A DNA stretch of 64,000 nucleotides from Mytilinidion resinicola (GCF_010093595.1 NW_022985459.1:372001-436000), one strand, 5' to 3'; positions 42,433 through 52,745 are shown, numbered from the stretch's first letter. The notes: generated by a model from the letters alone, not told the origin. A program made the numbers and translations.

Positions 42433-42990
42433 TTAGCTTCGAGTCGCCCTGGTAGTCAGATCCGCAAACAGCGCTATCATAGATCTTGGTCGAGAAGTAA
42501 CTGTCTCCGCCAACGGTGGGGCCAGGAGTGGAAAGGGGGAGGTCGGGACTTCTTCAAGCCTATATTGGCCTGGTACGGCGTGGTAGACATTCATCCATGT
42601 CGTTGGTATGGTCGGCATGCTGCGGTGCAAACTACCAATCTGATCCAGCATCTTGTCACCCTTGGAGCACGTATTGCCAGCTATTGTCCAAGTCAAGCTG
42701 TTCTCTCGGATAAGATGTAAGTGATCAAGAGTGGAAATGTCGATGTTCGGTAGGCTCTCCTTGCTCGTGAGCATTTCGATATCCTTCTACCGCGCGGCAT
42801 CGCCATTGCAGACATCCCTCTTGACCTCAACGATGTACTTGATGGAACAGGCGTATTCGTTCTTGATCCGGTAGGCTAACTTTCGGGTGTGGCAGATGAG
42901 GAGAGTGGATGCAACCGGGAGTGACAACGGCGATGTGCGGGCGTTTGTTCTTACTCGCAAATATCTCCATATCGTTTTAGCATCGGCCGA
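42433..42990 (-). pseudogene. SUB2-like: Sub2 (UAP56) helicase core relic
   Basis: Reading leftward: NDMEIFASKNKRPHIAVVTP, then LLICHTRKLAYRIKNEYACS, KYIVEVK, stop-KDIEMLTSKESLPNI, and RENSLTWTIAGNTCSKGDKM, LDQI. These follow Sub2 closely (CHTRELAYQIKNEY; IQKDIE; DECDKMLDQI). The first string repeats a downstream part before the upstream part, so two broken copies are fused. The TAG at 42789-42787 replaces the conserved Gln of IQKDIE. Motif II (DECD) has become SKGD, so no ATPase could be made. Confidence 0.8.
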
Positions 42991-43609
42991 GGTGAGCTGG
43001 GTGGAGATGAGAAGAAGGAGGAGGCCACGGCAACTGGGGTTGGTTCGGGGCCTGGTCTGGGCTCGCTGTCGTTGGCTAACGGGGCGTTGTTGCTCATTTT
43101 GGAGTGGCTGGCCTGGTGAAGTGCTTTCTCGTGGGTGCCGCCAGGGAAGACGGCCATCTAAATCTCGTACATTCTATTGCTGGAGCAGACATGGTCATGG
43201 CTGATCCAGGGGCTTTGACAAAACCAGGACGATGGGCAAGTGTGTGCCTGCTCATCTAAGAGAGAATCCAAGATAATGTCAAACAGGGCGTAAGAGCTTC
43301 GAGAGACTTTGTGCCACTGGGAGGGCTGCAAGCTCTATGCGGTAAGCTGGCATACTGAAACTCTCACATAACGAATGCTTCTACCTCTTGGTTGCTCTTC
43401 TCTGAAAGCGGCCTCGGGTTGGTAGCAACCGTGGACTCGGGTCCTTCCTACGTTGTACAGCTGAAACCGAGCTACGCTTCTAAGCTGATATTTGTGGCAA
43501 CTAAAGAGTCGTTATCCGAGTGTTATCCGTCTAGCCTTGCAGCAAAAACATGGAGCACGATTGCGACCTGGTTGCGATGACACAACAATAATCATCAGAT
43601 TGTTGACGC

Positions 43610-43685
43610 TGGTCAGGGACGCATAAGTGCCTTCACCGAGCTTCTCCAGCTGCTGGATTGAACTTGGGTGCTTGCGGTTGTCCAT
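43610..43685 (-). pseudogene. PHO85-like: N-terminal exon of a Pho85-type cyclin-dependent kinase
   Basis: From ATG at 43685 the minus strand reads [23 protein letters not shown], the start of fungal Pho85 kinases up to the Gly-rich ATP loop. An intron-like sequence follows, and the rest of the N lobe is not recoverable beyond a doubtful VFAAR. Pho85 is the CDK of phosphate and nutrient signalling. Another Pho85 piece lies at 44316-44441, upstream in transcription sense, so the parts are out of order. Confidence 0.75.
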
Positions 43686-44099
43686 GGTTATCTGCTGACC
43701 TCCGCCGAGATTTGTGACTGAGATAGACGAGTCGGTGTGCGCGTTCAGCGAGAGCGTGCCTACGTGTGTTGTCCGGAGCGTTCCTGGAGGGTTCAATCCT
43801 TGAGAAATGATTTGAATACGTCCTTTTGGTCGATTGTTCTCCTGGTTCTCGTTTCCAGCATGCGCGGTTCCGAGTTGTCGGAGGACCATATCAGCTACAA
43901 AGTGCGGAAGTACGAGTTAGCTCGCGCACGACGCTGGGTGCAAGGGACTAATGAATCATCCCACGACGTACCACTAAGCTCCGTTTTCAAGCTTGCTGAT
44001 AGACACACATGTGTTGCCGTTGCATATGCCTCCAGCCCCATTCAGCCACAAAACTCCTTCCAACGATCCATTCAATGAGGACCTCAAGCCATAGCAGTG

Positions 44100-44260
44100 A
44101 ATACGCCGTTGATGACAACGCCAGCAAGAAGAAGCCCGACAATGAGAGAGTCAGGCGTCGTCGTCGGGACGGCAGGGGCACTTGAGGACACCGTCGGTGT
44201 GAGTAAAGCCAAGTCGAAGTATCAGGCGACCGGTCGCTCTCTGATGAGGTTGTGCTGCAC
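44100..44260 (-). pseudogene. Membrane-segment relic, paralogue of the 9.9 kb frame
   Basis: The minus strand reads LALLTPTVSSSAPAVPTTTP, DSLIVGLLLAGVVINGVFTA, MA, stop. It resembles PTVSLSSPFVLTTKSDSLMA, PLLLAAQLAILMA at 9.9 kb. It follows the Pho85 C-lobe piece without a gap, again suggesting rearranged fragments. Confidence 0.35.
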
Positions 44261-44315
44261 ATCGCGGTGCTTCTCAATGGGATGGTGCTGAGGTCGATGA
44301 AGGGGTAGTAACAGA

Positions 44316-44441
44316 AGAGTCGACCAGTGGCAGGATCATCCTGAGGTCCTGGGTGGCGTAGACATGGAAGTTTGGCTTGTACTCGGGGAATTGAGAGATG
44401 CCCGGCCAGAAACGCTCAGAGGGGTTATCTGTGAGGCGGAA
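44316..44441 (-). pseudogene. PHO85-like: C-lobe fragment of a Pho85-type kinase
   Basis: [42 protein letters not shown]: the stretch after the kinase insert of Pho85 (consensus FRxxGTPSE, WPGIS, FPEYK, YATQDLR). It is 42 codons with no flanking kinase sequence, though both changes from consensus (GT to DN; F to H) are single. It is a fragment, not a gene. Confidence 0.8.
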
Positions 44442-44559
44442 GGTATTTAGGAGCACTCTACGTGATCTGATCCTGGGTGAGACTGTCCGGCCTTGCAAGG
44501 TACCTGGCGCTGGCTGGTGAGCGTATAAGTAGCTGGCGTTTGAGAATCAAGATCGTTTC

Positions 44560-44990
44560 TTAATCACACTCTTTTGTGGCGCTGTTGGTAAAGCTAGCTG
44601 CCCCGGCTTCACAGAGACCACCGGTAGCCTCGGTTCCCTCCATAACTTCACTTCCATTGGAGATGTTGGTATATCTGACGTGGGAAAGGCCAAGCGGGCG
44701 ACCACCGTACTGGTATCCAGTGAACTTGGCTGTACGAAGGTTAGTTGGTATCTCTGAGCCTGACAGGACATGACGTGCAAATGGCAGTGGCAGCGTCCTC
44801 CAACTTCTCGAACTGGACCACACCTGTACCACAGGAGCGACCGTTTGCTTCGTACTTTTGCTTCGTACTGGATCTCGGCGCGGCTGACGTTGCCGATGGT
44901 GCTGAACAGCTGATCTTCGTTGGTAGTGCCAGGGAACAGAGGACTGCGGTCGACAAATCGAAGTTGGCGCAACGGCAGCTCGAACCCCTC
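44560..44990 (-). pseudogene. GBP2/HRB1-like: Last RRM and tail of a Gbp2/Hrb1-type protein
   Basis: Exon (about 44970-44790): TNEDQLFSTIGNVSRAEIQY, E, then after a frameshift GRSCGTGVVQFEKLEDAATA, I. The frameshift is a 13-bp tandem duplication (AGTACGAAGCAAA twice). An intron of about 50 nt keeps its branch (ACTAAC) and acceptor (TACAG) but begins GCACGT. The next exon: KFTGYQYGGRPLGLSHVRYT, NISNGSEVMEGTEATGGL. This is the third RRM and end of the SR-like Gbp2/Hrb1 family, partner of TREX. Apart from the duplication it is well kept, so it may be recent. Confidence 0.75.
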
Positions 44991-45189
44991 GACGGCTAGC
45001 TTTCATAGGTACCGGCAGCGAGTCGTCGCGAGAGCAGCGAGTCCTTTGCATGCTTCATTGGCGAGGAATTTGTTCTGTGGTCGCAACGCTGCACATGACG
45101 CCCGCTCGCTGTTGCTTCGTTTCTATCCGCCGGAGCTGATGAACTTTTGGGCGAGGCTCAAGAAACTGTGTCCGAAAGGGGGGCCATAA

Positions 45190-46255
45190 GTACGCGGCTT
45201 CAGTCATCGTGCTCAGGATCGAAGAAGTTATTCCGAGGTTTTGTGTTGCTGGACAAGCTGGGGCACCGGTCCTCTAGTAGAGGATTGGCCACTGCCGGAG
45301 AAAGCCCGCCTAAGCCAGGAAGGGCACTGCAGGCGAGCAGCGTCAGTGGGACTGGGCTGATATAAGCCAGCGTCATGCAGCCAGCATCCTCGTTGTGAAG
45401 GCAGCTGATGTGAAATGTAACATAGACAGTGATAGAGAGCAGAGAGACGGTGATCATGTGCGAGAAGTGTACAGTAGAGAAGTCACGTTTCGATAAGCAA
45501 ATCGACAAACCCCCGTCTCATAACATCGCTATCAATAACTCTCAAGGAGACTCACTGCCACTGAAACCGGTTTTCTGTCTTCAGTAGGCTTAGTTAGAAA
45601 GAGCTGCAATACACCTTCATGCAAACAAGAACGAAGGGACGCAGCATGCTGACGTCAAGTCAGAGAGTGTCCCCTAGGGACATGAAACAGCGCGCACCAA
45701 GCCAACTAAGTCACTGAGCGCTTAGAAGTTATATAATCAAGGATTACAAGACATTCAAGCAGAAGGGTCGATGCTAGATTTAGAGCAAGAATTGGAAAAC
45801 ACCCAAGACATCACAAAAATACTAGATGGCACTCTTTTTAAACGAATTCCTCAAAGCATGCACTCAGTAATATTCATGTGCTTATAAGCTGTTCAATGCC
45901 GTTTGTCAAGACTATTACATCCGACAATTACAACTCTATGGCCTTCATTAGCTTGCCCCAAGAGTGTCTACCTGCTGCCAACCAAAGACGAGGATGCTGG
46001 ACCATTTCTCAACGATTAAGTGCCTGAATGCCATGTTCACGGTCGTGAGCGGGAATACTCCTTAGTATCCAGAACGGGAATCTTGGTGGCATGATCCATG
46101 TGTCCAGGTAGTGTTGCGTACGTGTACGCGCCAGCTTTCACAGAATGCCCAGCCTGCAGGTAACACTCCGCCTTGTCGTCGTCATCGTCATAGCTGTGAA
46201 AATCACAGTCTCACCATGAGATAATATCCATACTGCCCGAAGCCGCAGCTAAATC
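45190..46255. other. No recognisable gene
   Basis: Short frames only; AT-richer towards 45900. Nothing supported. Confidence 0.45.
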
Positions 46256-46756
46256 TCAGAACTGATGTGGGATCTCCTTAGTATAGCGGAAATCGATGTT
46301 CAACCCAAAGCTGCCCAAACGAATCATCGCATCGCGGAGTGGGGATCCCTCTGGTAGGTTGTATTTGGAGAATATGAGCTTGAGGTGGTCGGCGGTGATG
46401 AAGCGGCCATTAATGTATCCGCGGACGAGCTGTAGAAGAGCGTCTATTACGGTATCCTTGAACCAAGAGTCCAGGATTCGTTCTCCGAAGATATAACAGT
46501 AGACCAAAAGGGTGAACTCGGCGTCGAGAGTGTTTGGTGTTGGGGCTTCCAAGGTAGTGTCGAGCCTATCGGTATCCGCCCAGTACTGGTAGATGCTGAA
46601 GACGCGAGGAGAAATATCCGGCATCTTTATGACACCCTCGACGGACTCCAGCCAGCCTCCTCGTAGGGCACCTTGGAGGAAACCTGAAGTTCTGTAGAGG
46701 GTATCCTCGAGGATGAGGAAATTGGTGTCACGCTCGTCGTTTGTAGACGGCTTGAT
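46256..46756 (-). CDS. BTB/POZ-domain protein (3' exon)
   Basis: From an acceptor (GGTCTAG) at 46757 the frame reads IKPSTNDERDTNFLILEDTL, YRTSGFLQGALRGGWLESVE, KMPDISPRVFSIYQYWADTD, LLVYCYIFGERILDSWFKDT, VIDALLQLVRGY, ending at 46256. The order (hydrophobic strand, dimer helix with GxWxES, MPDxSPxVFxxYxxW, then the YxxGExxxxxxFKxxVIDAL helix pair) is that of the large fungal BTB family, often adaptors for Cullin-3. About 166 codons are in this exon. A donor (GTATGT at 46838) upstream implies an 82-nt intron, but the first exon cannot be placed in phase, so the start is unknown or damaged. Confidence 0.65.
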   Translation of the reverse strand: MKPSTNDERDTNFLILEDTLYRTSGFLQGALRGGWLESVEGVIKMPDISPRVFSIYQYWADTDRLDTTLEAPTPNTLDAEFTLLVYCYIFGERILDSWFKDTVIDALLQLVRGYINGRFITADHLKLIFSKYNLPEGSPLRDAMIRLGSFGLNIDFRYTKEIPHQF

Positions 46757-47246
46757 CTAGACCGTGATCATGCGGCATACTAAATTGAGATGTTGTAAGA
46801 TACATGTTTCGCGATAAAATGATCTAGGCTCAACATACTCTGCTTTTGGGCCCGCTTGCGGACGAACCAGGTGCTCCAAGCAGCCTTCGACTTGGTAATC
46901 CAAGGCATGTTGACAACCGAATTTTTTGCGGGGGGTGAGCGCTTGCAATACTGTTGGTGTAGACAAGGGCATCTCATAGTCTCGAAGGAGGAACACTATC
47001 CAGAAGAAGCAAAGGCCCCTTTATCACGTGCTGCAATGTACTAGCGCCCCAGGCCTGATCAACGACCATCAAATGTCCTTTTCTCTCCCTCAACTTCAAA
47101 CAAGACAAAACTCTCATCGTCTTGAACCATCAGATCTCCCATCGACTGCGCCTTGGCGCCATCATCAGCTCATCCAAACCTTCTCCGACGCTTCACAACT
47201 CTCATCCATTTCGCAACCGCCAACAAACAGCCATCACGTCACCAAC

Positions 47247-47633
47247 ATGGAGAGCCACCAGGCAATCCTTGACAACGTCACGAATGCTACCGCCCGCCGT
47301 CGCGAGTCCGGCCCTGCTGCCCAAGCTGTCCTAAACCTCCATCGGATGCGGGGCGCTCGAAGCGCGGGTCGACGCCTACAGGACGCAATCGGAAGTACTG
47401 AGATTCGCCAACAACTCGATCAAGATAGAATCAACAACATTACGGCTACCATGGAGCGGCATATCACCAACCAGGACGCAGAGCGCCACGCTCTCGAAGC
47501 GAAGGTCCGCCTGCTGGAGTACCTCTCTCGCCAAAAAGATATCATGATGGGGGCTTTGGAACAAACTCGCGAGGCAAAGGACGTCGAGATCGCCATTCTC
47601 GAGCGAACCCTACAACACAAACCGCACTATTAA
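47247..47633 (+). CDS. Coiled-coil protein, 128 residues
   Basis: Start chosen at ATG 47247 (context ACCAACATGG); the frame extends upstream to 47028 but is Pro/Ser-rich there and looks untranslated. MESHQAILDNVTNATARRRE is followed by an Arg-rich stretch (RMRGARSAGRRLQDAIGS) and a long helix with heptad pattern (ERHITNQDAERHALEAKVRL, LEYLSRQKDIMMGALEQTRE). No membrane segment. It is divergent from the BTB gene. Not recognised; probably dimerises. Confidence 0.6.
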   Translation: MESHQAILDNVTNATARRRESGPAAQAVLNLHRMRGARSAGRRLQDAIGSTEIRQQLDQDRINNITATMERHITNQDAERHALEAKVRLLEYLSRQKDIMMGALEQTREAKDVEIAILERTLQHKPHY

Positions 47634-48544
47634 AGGCCTGAAGGAAGTGATCCAGGGGCAACGCTAGGGGAAGTTATGGAGGAAGCACGGCCGATCGAGG
47701 TGAAAAAGGTGTAATATGGAGCGATATGGCAGAGTCGCTGGGGCTCCCTCATCCTTGGATAGGCCTTTCTTAGGCGTTTTGCTATTCTTCCTAGGCTTGC
47801 CGCTGACACCTTAATGCAATGAAAGAACCACTCCGTTTTCTGCACTCTCGCTCTAGTTCTTAGGATAATTGAAGCCTTCGATACTCGTACACGGTTCGGG
47901 AGATGTTCCTGTCCCCTGCAGTCGTTTGCGGTGTCTTAATGCCTTCACAATTTGTCACGAAAATACACTTATGTTGACAAACTATATCTAGAGATCTACA
48001 AATGGTTAATGATGTAATAGTGCTAATTCGGTCAAAACTGCTCCGGCATGCCTTTTAGAGCTCATTCTATATTCTCCAGTCTCTACACATCGAGCCAGAG
48101 CAATGCTTAAATATCAATTCTACGCCCGTAAAAGACCGTCTGGAGCGCTGTAAAGCTTGAGCAAAGGTTAAACCGTATCCATAAGTCTCGCCGTGAGAAA
48201 GAGGAGACTAGTTTTCCGAGGTTCATTTTCGATGTGAGAACGGAAGCATGTTGTCTCCTCTCTATACTCCAAATTGAAAATGGGCACATCGTGTCTCGAT
48301 TCTCATGAAAGCTTCAGAGGGCTTTTTACGGCGTCAACTCGTTAGCAGCATTCACTGCCGCCTGATACTAGTATAACCCCCACAGAATCCACCAACTTTA
48401 TGTGGGAATTCACCCCTTATATCGGGATTGCCAAGACGTTTCTGGTGTTCTGCATTTATATTTAACTCCTGAGCCACCCTCGAGTTCTTCAACATCCCAC
48501 AACCACGTCACTCCCCTACCTCCAAATCAACACACCCACCAACA

Positions 48545-49656
48545 ATGCCTTTCTCTGGGCAAATTCTCAACATCTTCTCCAGCCCTAGTAAGCAGCCAAA
48601 GTAAGTCCGCTTCCGCATCAATGCGTTTTGCATCACGCTGACACGACCAGATTCCCCCAGAAACGTCAAGCACCCAAGACGCCCCAGACAACCCAAGCTT
48701 CTTCATCCATGCCGACTTTGTCTACCTGGACGCCCCAATCACCGAAGAAGCCCCAGCCAACCCAGACCGATCCATTCTTGTCGACGCCTTCCACCAATAC
48801 CCTAGATGCCACGCCATCTGGACCAGCAATTGAAAATGCTGGTTTGCAGCGGCTAGTCTCCGCCAGTCTCGACCTTACTCGGGTTGAGACACCCCAAGTA
48901 CCCAAGACGCCCCAGCCAAAGGCCTCTCTGTCCGTATCGACACCTTCCATCGCTAGCCTCGACCTCACGGGATCCGAACCAGCAATCAACGAGCTCGTTC
49001 TGCAGCAGCCAGCCTCCGCTAGCCTCGACACTCCTCTGACTGGAACAAAACGCAAGCTCACGGACTCTATTTCCTCCCCCCGGTCCGAGAAGCAGAAGAT
49101 TCGCAAGTTCCTCTTCCAAGAAGCCAAGATCCTCGACATCCCCAACAAGGGCGCATTCAGCAACGCTGAGGTCAACATCATGGTCGAGGCAATCCGGCAC
49201 AACGAGGGGGTAATGGCCAAGTGGAAGGAGGACATGATCAAGCATGTCGATGCCCATGAAAAAGCTCAAGCTCTTCGAACTAAGGTTGTGCAGTGCGTGG
49301 AGAAGAAAAATAAAGTGCTGGAGCACTATATTGATGTTGAGTTGAAGGCTCTGAGGGAGGGGAATAAGGGGATGAGGGAGGAGGTTGTTAGGAAGAACCG
49401 GAAGTTGGATGAGGCGGAGCGGAGGATTGAGGGGTTGTTGAAGGAGCTGAAGGGGAAGGAGGAGAATGTGGATGACGGGGATAAGGGGGCTGACGGGGAG
49501 ATGGGAGACGAGGGATACAAGGTGACCCAGGGGGACGAGGGGGAACAAGGGGAGATGGGGGACGAGGAAGAGGAGTGGGAGTCCCGGGAGCTTGACGGGA
49601 AGCCAATGGACGTCGATATGGGTCGCCGGGAAAGCCACTTCGGACGAAGGATCTGA
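48545..49656 (+). CDS. Two-exon protein with Thr/Pro-rich repeats and an acidic coiled coil
   Basis: Exon 1 48545-48600 (MPFSGQILNIFSSPSKQP), intron 48601-48650 (50 nt, GTAAGT donor, GCTGAC branch, CCAG acceptor), exon 2 48651-49656, giving 353 residues. Residues 20-150 hold loose repeats of PKTPQ(P/T)xxSxSxxTPSxxSLDLT type. A basic patch (TGTKRKLTD, SEKQKIRKF) could be a nuclear signal. Then comes a helical coiled coil (EAIRHNEGVMAKWKEDMIKH, KLDEAERRIEGLLKELKGKE) and a very acidic tail (GDEGEQGEMGDEEEEWES). Codon use in the tail is G-rich. Function unknown; a nuclear or cytoskeletal scaffold is a guess. Confidence 0.75.
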
Positions 49657-49724
49657 TTCTCCTGGTATTGTGTGCTTACCCCGATGCTGGAGATGGAGCA
49701 CATGAAGCCCCTTCGCGGGAACTG

Positions 49725-49931
49725 CTAGCCTCTAGGACAATGTAGCAGAGGGCCTGAGCCACGGGTTATTCCATTGGCAGTCATCACTGTCATATAGACT
49801 CCAATGATCGGCTGTAATGCGAATGTATTCTCCAATAAGTCTGACTTCAGGTATCTGTGAAATATGATTAAATAAATTCCTCCTATGACTAGACCAAAAT
49901 AAACGTCCTTGGCGAGTAGCTTACACCACAC
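49725..49931 (-). CDS. Possible small hydrophobic protein
   Basis: A 68-codon frame with two hydrophobic stretches (VYFGLVIGGIYLIIF; NTFALQPIIGVYMTVMTANG). It lies 60 bp downstream of the next gene on the same strand and could be its 3' untranslated region. No paralogue seen. Confidence 0.25.
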   Translation of the reverse strand: MWCKLLAKDVYFGLVIGGIYLIIFHRYLKSDLLENTFALQPIIGVYMTVMTANGITRGSGPLLHCPRG

Positions 49932-49990
49932 TCGCTCTACTCACACTCCTCCTTCCTATGCCCATCACCACACCCAGAACTCGCATCTAT

Positions 49991-50293
49991 TCACACGCAC
50001 GCACCCACAGTCATGATCCACGATGAAACTAATTGCGACGGCGGCAAACCCATTGAGAACCGCCAGTCAGCCAGCTCGAAAGACCAAGAAGCAGCGCAAA
50101 GTGTGTTGAATTCCGCGTCCGGTGACTTACCGCTAACCTCACCTCCGCAGACACCCCCGAGCAAGTCGACGCCGCGAGGAGGTTTAATTAAGCCAAAAAT
50201 CACGCGGAAAATGAGAAGCGCCATACCAATGCGAAGAAGCGCGCCGAGGAGAGGAATCCATACAATCATTTGCCGCTGTGTGAGGAGCTTCAT
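49991..50293 (-). CDS. Small single-pass membrane protein
   Basis: Exon 1 50293-50131: MKLLTQRQMIVWIPLLGALL, RIGMALLIFRVIFGLIKPPR, then GVDLLGGVCGGEVS. A donor GTAAGT at 50130 and an acceptor CAATTAG at 50029 define a 102-nt intron with a GCTGAC branch; exon 2 50028-49991 ends VSSWIMTVGACV, giving 66 residues. The intron is a multiple of three without stops, so the unspliced 100-residue form is also possible. One long membrane helix near the N terminus. Function unknown. Confidence 0.45.
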   Translation of the reverse strand: MKLLTQRQMIVWIPLLGALLRIGMALLIFRVIFGLIKPPRGVDLLGGVCGGEVSGKSPDAEFNTLCAASWSFELADWRFSMGLPPSQLVSSWIMTVGACV

Positions 50294-50689
50294 GGTACTT
50301 GCAGCATTCCGATCAAGAAATAAGTCCGGCGTTCTGGATAACGATTAAACTCGCGAGGCTACCCCGGACATCATCAGCAGTGTGTACGCAGATTGCGAAT
50401 GATCCACTGCCCTTGGTTTGCCTTAGCACGTTGGAGTCCTACAGACTGTGGCAGGAAGTTGTACATATACATATGATACGGCGGTATACGGCGATATTAG
50501 AGCCTCCACGGGCCAACGTTTCCCGTCTGTCCTCCTCTCCTCTAAACAAGATGTAAAGGTTCACGGGATGCAATACAGCCTCCTGTTTCTACGTTAGCAG
50601 ATTTGGAGCATAGCTCTACGCGCTTCATATCGTTTCAATTGTACTGCTGTGCTACGTACGTTGTTAGTAGCCTGGATCACCCCTGGAGC

Positions 50690-51545
50690 ATTCAACAAGT
50701 CGGAATTGTGAATGTAACGGTTGAGACATCGTAAAATTTAGGCTCTAGACTGTGAACCTCGGATAGCAGCAGACCTGTTCTCTTGGGAATGCTAGATGGA
50801 GCCATAGCAGTGTTTCTTTTGGAGGCAATTACAGCTATTCCAGACGCCCCCGGGGGTTATGGGGCCATGAAGAAGTGAATGTAAAGGTCTAGACATCGTA
50901 GTCTAGATTCCCGATCGTGACATTCACACAAGGCTACGTTTTCTCGTGCGTGTGAGGTTAGGTCATGGAAGCGTTCCTCTTCGGGGCCAGGATACCTATT
51001 CGAGACGCCCCTGGGGGTAGAGATACTTGAACGGGTGAATCTAAAAGTTTCCACGCCATGAATCACACCCTGGATATACGATCAGCATTCTCACACCTAT
51101 TTCCTACGCCTGACGAATGAGCTTGTGTGGAAGTGTCAATTGGGACTGTAGATAGCGGTCTAAGACACCCCTGGCCTATGGAGAGTTGAAAAGCGTGAAT
51201 GTAAACCTCCGCTATACGAAATACGGGCCCTCGTCCCTGACGTTGGAAATGGAGGTGAGAATTACGACCCTTTCATGTCAGCCCCATCCTACCCTCTTTT
51301 CGCACACGTAGGTGACTGCTTGGAGGACTCCTGGAGGTGTGAGCATGTTGAGGACGCGAATGTAAAGTCCTGTAGCATAAAGTTCAGGCCTGCGCTCGAG
51401 TACTTGTACACCAACAAGCGTAATATGTAGATCTTTGATTTGACGACAGACCGTTACTGCGCTGCGCAATTGAGTAGTACCTTGGGGGACTCCAGCGGGA
51501 TGCAGGGATCGAAAAATCGTGATTCAATGTCCGTAGAAGTTGTGA
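50690..51545. repeat. Tandem array 2, period about 160-167 bp, about 5.5 units
   Basis: The anchor (T/C)GAATGTAA(A) or a variant occurs at 50710, 50877, 51037, 51197 and 51358, with a degenerate one near 51521: spacings 167, 160, 160, 161 and about 163. Each is preceded by a block like GACGCCCCTGGGGGT (GACACCCCTGG, GGACTCCTGGAGG). Units are strongly diverged. The sequence shows no similarity that I can see to arrays 1 or 3. No coding frame runs through it. Confidence 0.8.
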
Positions 51546-52104
51546 TAGACTGCGGGTAATCGCACCATGTGTAGCCGTGTTTGACGGTGGTGGAAGTCCT
51601 CCAACATCTTTTTAGAAGCAGAGGCGTAATGCAGAACCCTATACCAAACAGGAATGAATCCTAGGTATGGTCTGGACGATGGTTAGCAAAGTCTCGGCGT
51701 GGGGGTGGCGCGGCAATCCTAGCCAGGCGATCCATGGCTCGTATTCGCGCCGCTCGCGAGGACCATCAAAGCTTGTCTCAACCGCAATTGCTCGAAATGC
51801 ATCAACTCCAGTGCGCGCCTTGGATTGGGAAGTTCTCGTCAAGGAAGAGAAGGGTCGCGGTTAGAGCTTATCCATGTTAACGTCGTGTGGAGGAGTCACG
51901 CATCGTTACCTAATGTGCAAAATACACCTAATATAGGGCCTTCACGTCTTGAATTTAACTCAGTGCCTGGCACAAATTCGGAAAAGAAAGTGACTACATT
52001 CCGCCACGAGGAAGGACCCCAATGGGCCACTTATCGTCATCTACTGTACAAAGTTGCACCCATTGCGGGGCTTTTCCGTGCCAAACTTCCCCCAACACCC
52101 CGGC

Positions 52105-52745
52105 TCAGTTCCTAAGGTGGGTGCCAGCTCCCCACTCTCCGCCCACGCGATAGGTGGTCTTTCCACCACGAACGTCGAAGGTCACCGTCGGCGTCTCCCC
52201 GGCCCACTCCACGCCGTGGGAGTGCTCGGTGTCCTCTTCTTCCTCTTCTTCGCCTTCTTCTTCTTCTTCTTCTTCTTGGTCTTCTTCTCCTTCTTGCTCT
52301 TCTTCTTGCTTCCGCTGGGCCTTGTTGTGCCGGTATCGCTGGCGTGCGCGTCTCATCTTCTCCCGGTACCGTCCCTTCTTCGGCTCCTCCTTCTCCTCTT
52401 GCTGCTCTTTCGGCCGGAAGCGTGTGCCGCCTCTCAGGCCCAGTGCCACCCTCTGCTTCGCCATCGTCTACCACAGTGCATCAGCGCCAGCTACGTTAAG
52501 GGGGTCAGGAAGCGTGTTTACCTTCAGCAGCTTTGGGGGCTTTGGGGGCTCTTTGGGCCTCAGCGTGAGCTTCATCGGCCAGCCAGCCACGGCCTGAGCG
52601 TCGTCTATAAGCATGCGTCAGCGCTAGTTACATCGAGGAGGCTGGAATTCTGTCTACCTTCGGCTTGCGCCTGCTCTCCCGCCGCCGCCGCCGGGTGCTC
52701 CTCGATGCCCACCATGGGCTCGCCGATCTCTGGGTTGTTCGACAT
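52105..52745 (-). CDS. Three-exon Arg/Glu-rich protein, 177 residues
   Basis: Exons 52745-52658, 52604-52522 and 52467-52105; introns 52657-52605 (53 nt) and 52521-52468 (54 nt) keep the frame. The protein starts MSNNPEIGEPMVGIEEHPAA. Exon 2 gives AGWPMKLTLRPKEPPKPPKL. Exon 3 has a basic region (KKGRYREKMRRARQRYRHNK), a run of about 25 acidic residues, and ends VTFDVRGGKTTYRVGGEWGA. The two introns resemble each other along their length. The large plus-strand frame opposite (Leu/Phe-rich) is the shadow of the acidic run. Function unknown; the charge pattern suits a chromatin or RNA-associated protein. Confidence 0.65.

Noticed and set aside
42433..42774. Protein kinase N lobe (KDIEMLxSK-PNI pattern)
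   Set aside because: First impression only; the surrounding CHTRKLAYRIKNEY and DKMLDQI fix it as the Sub2 helicase.
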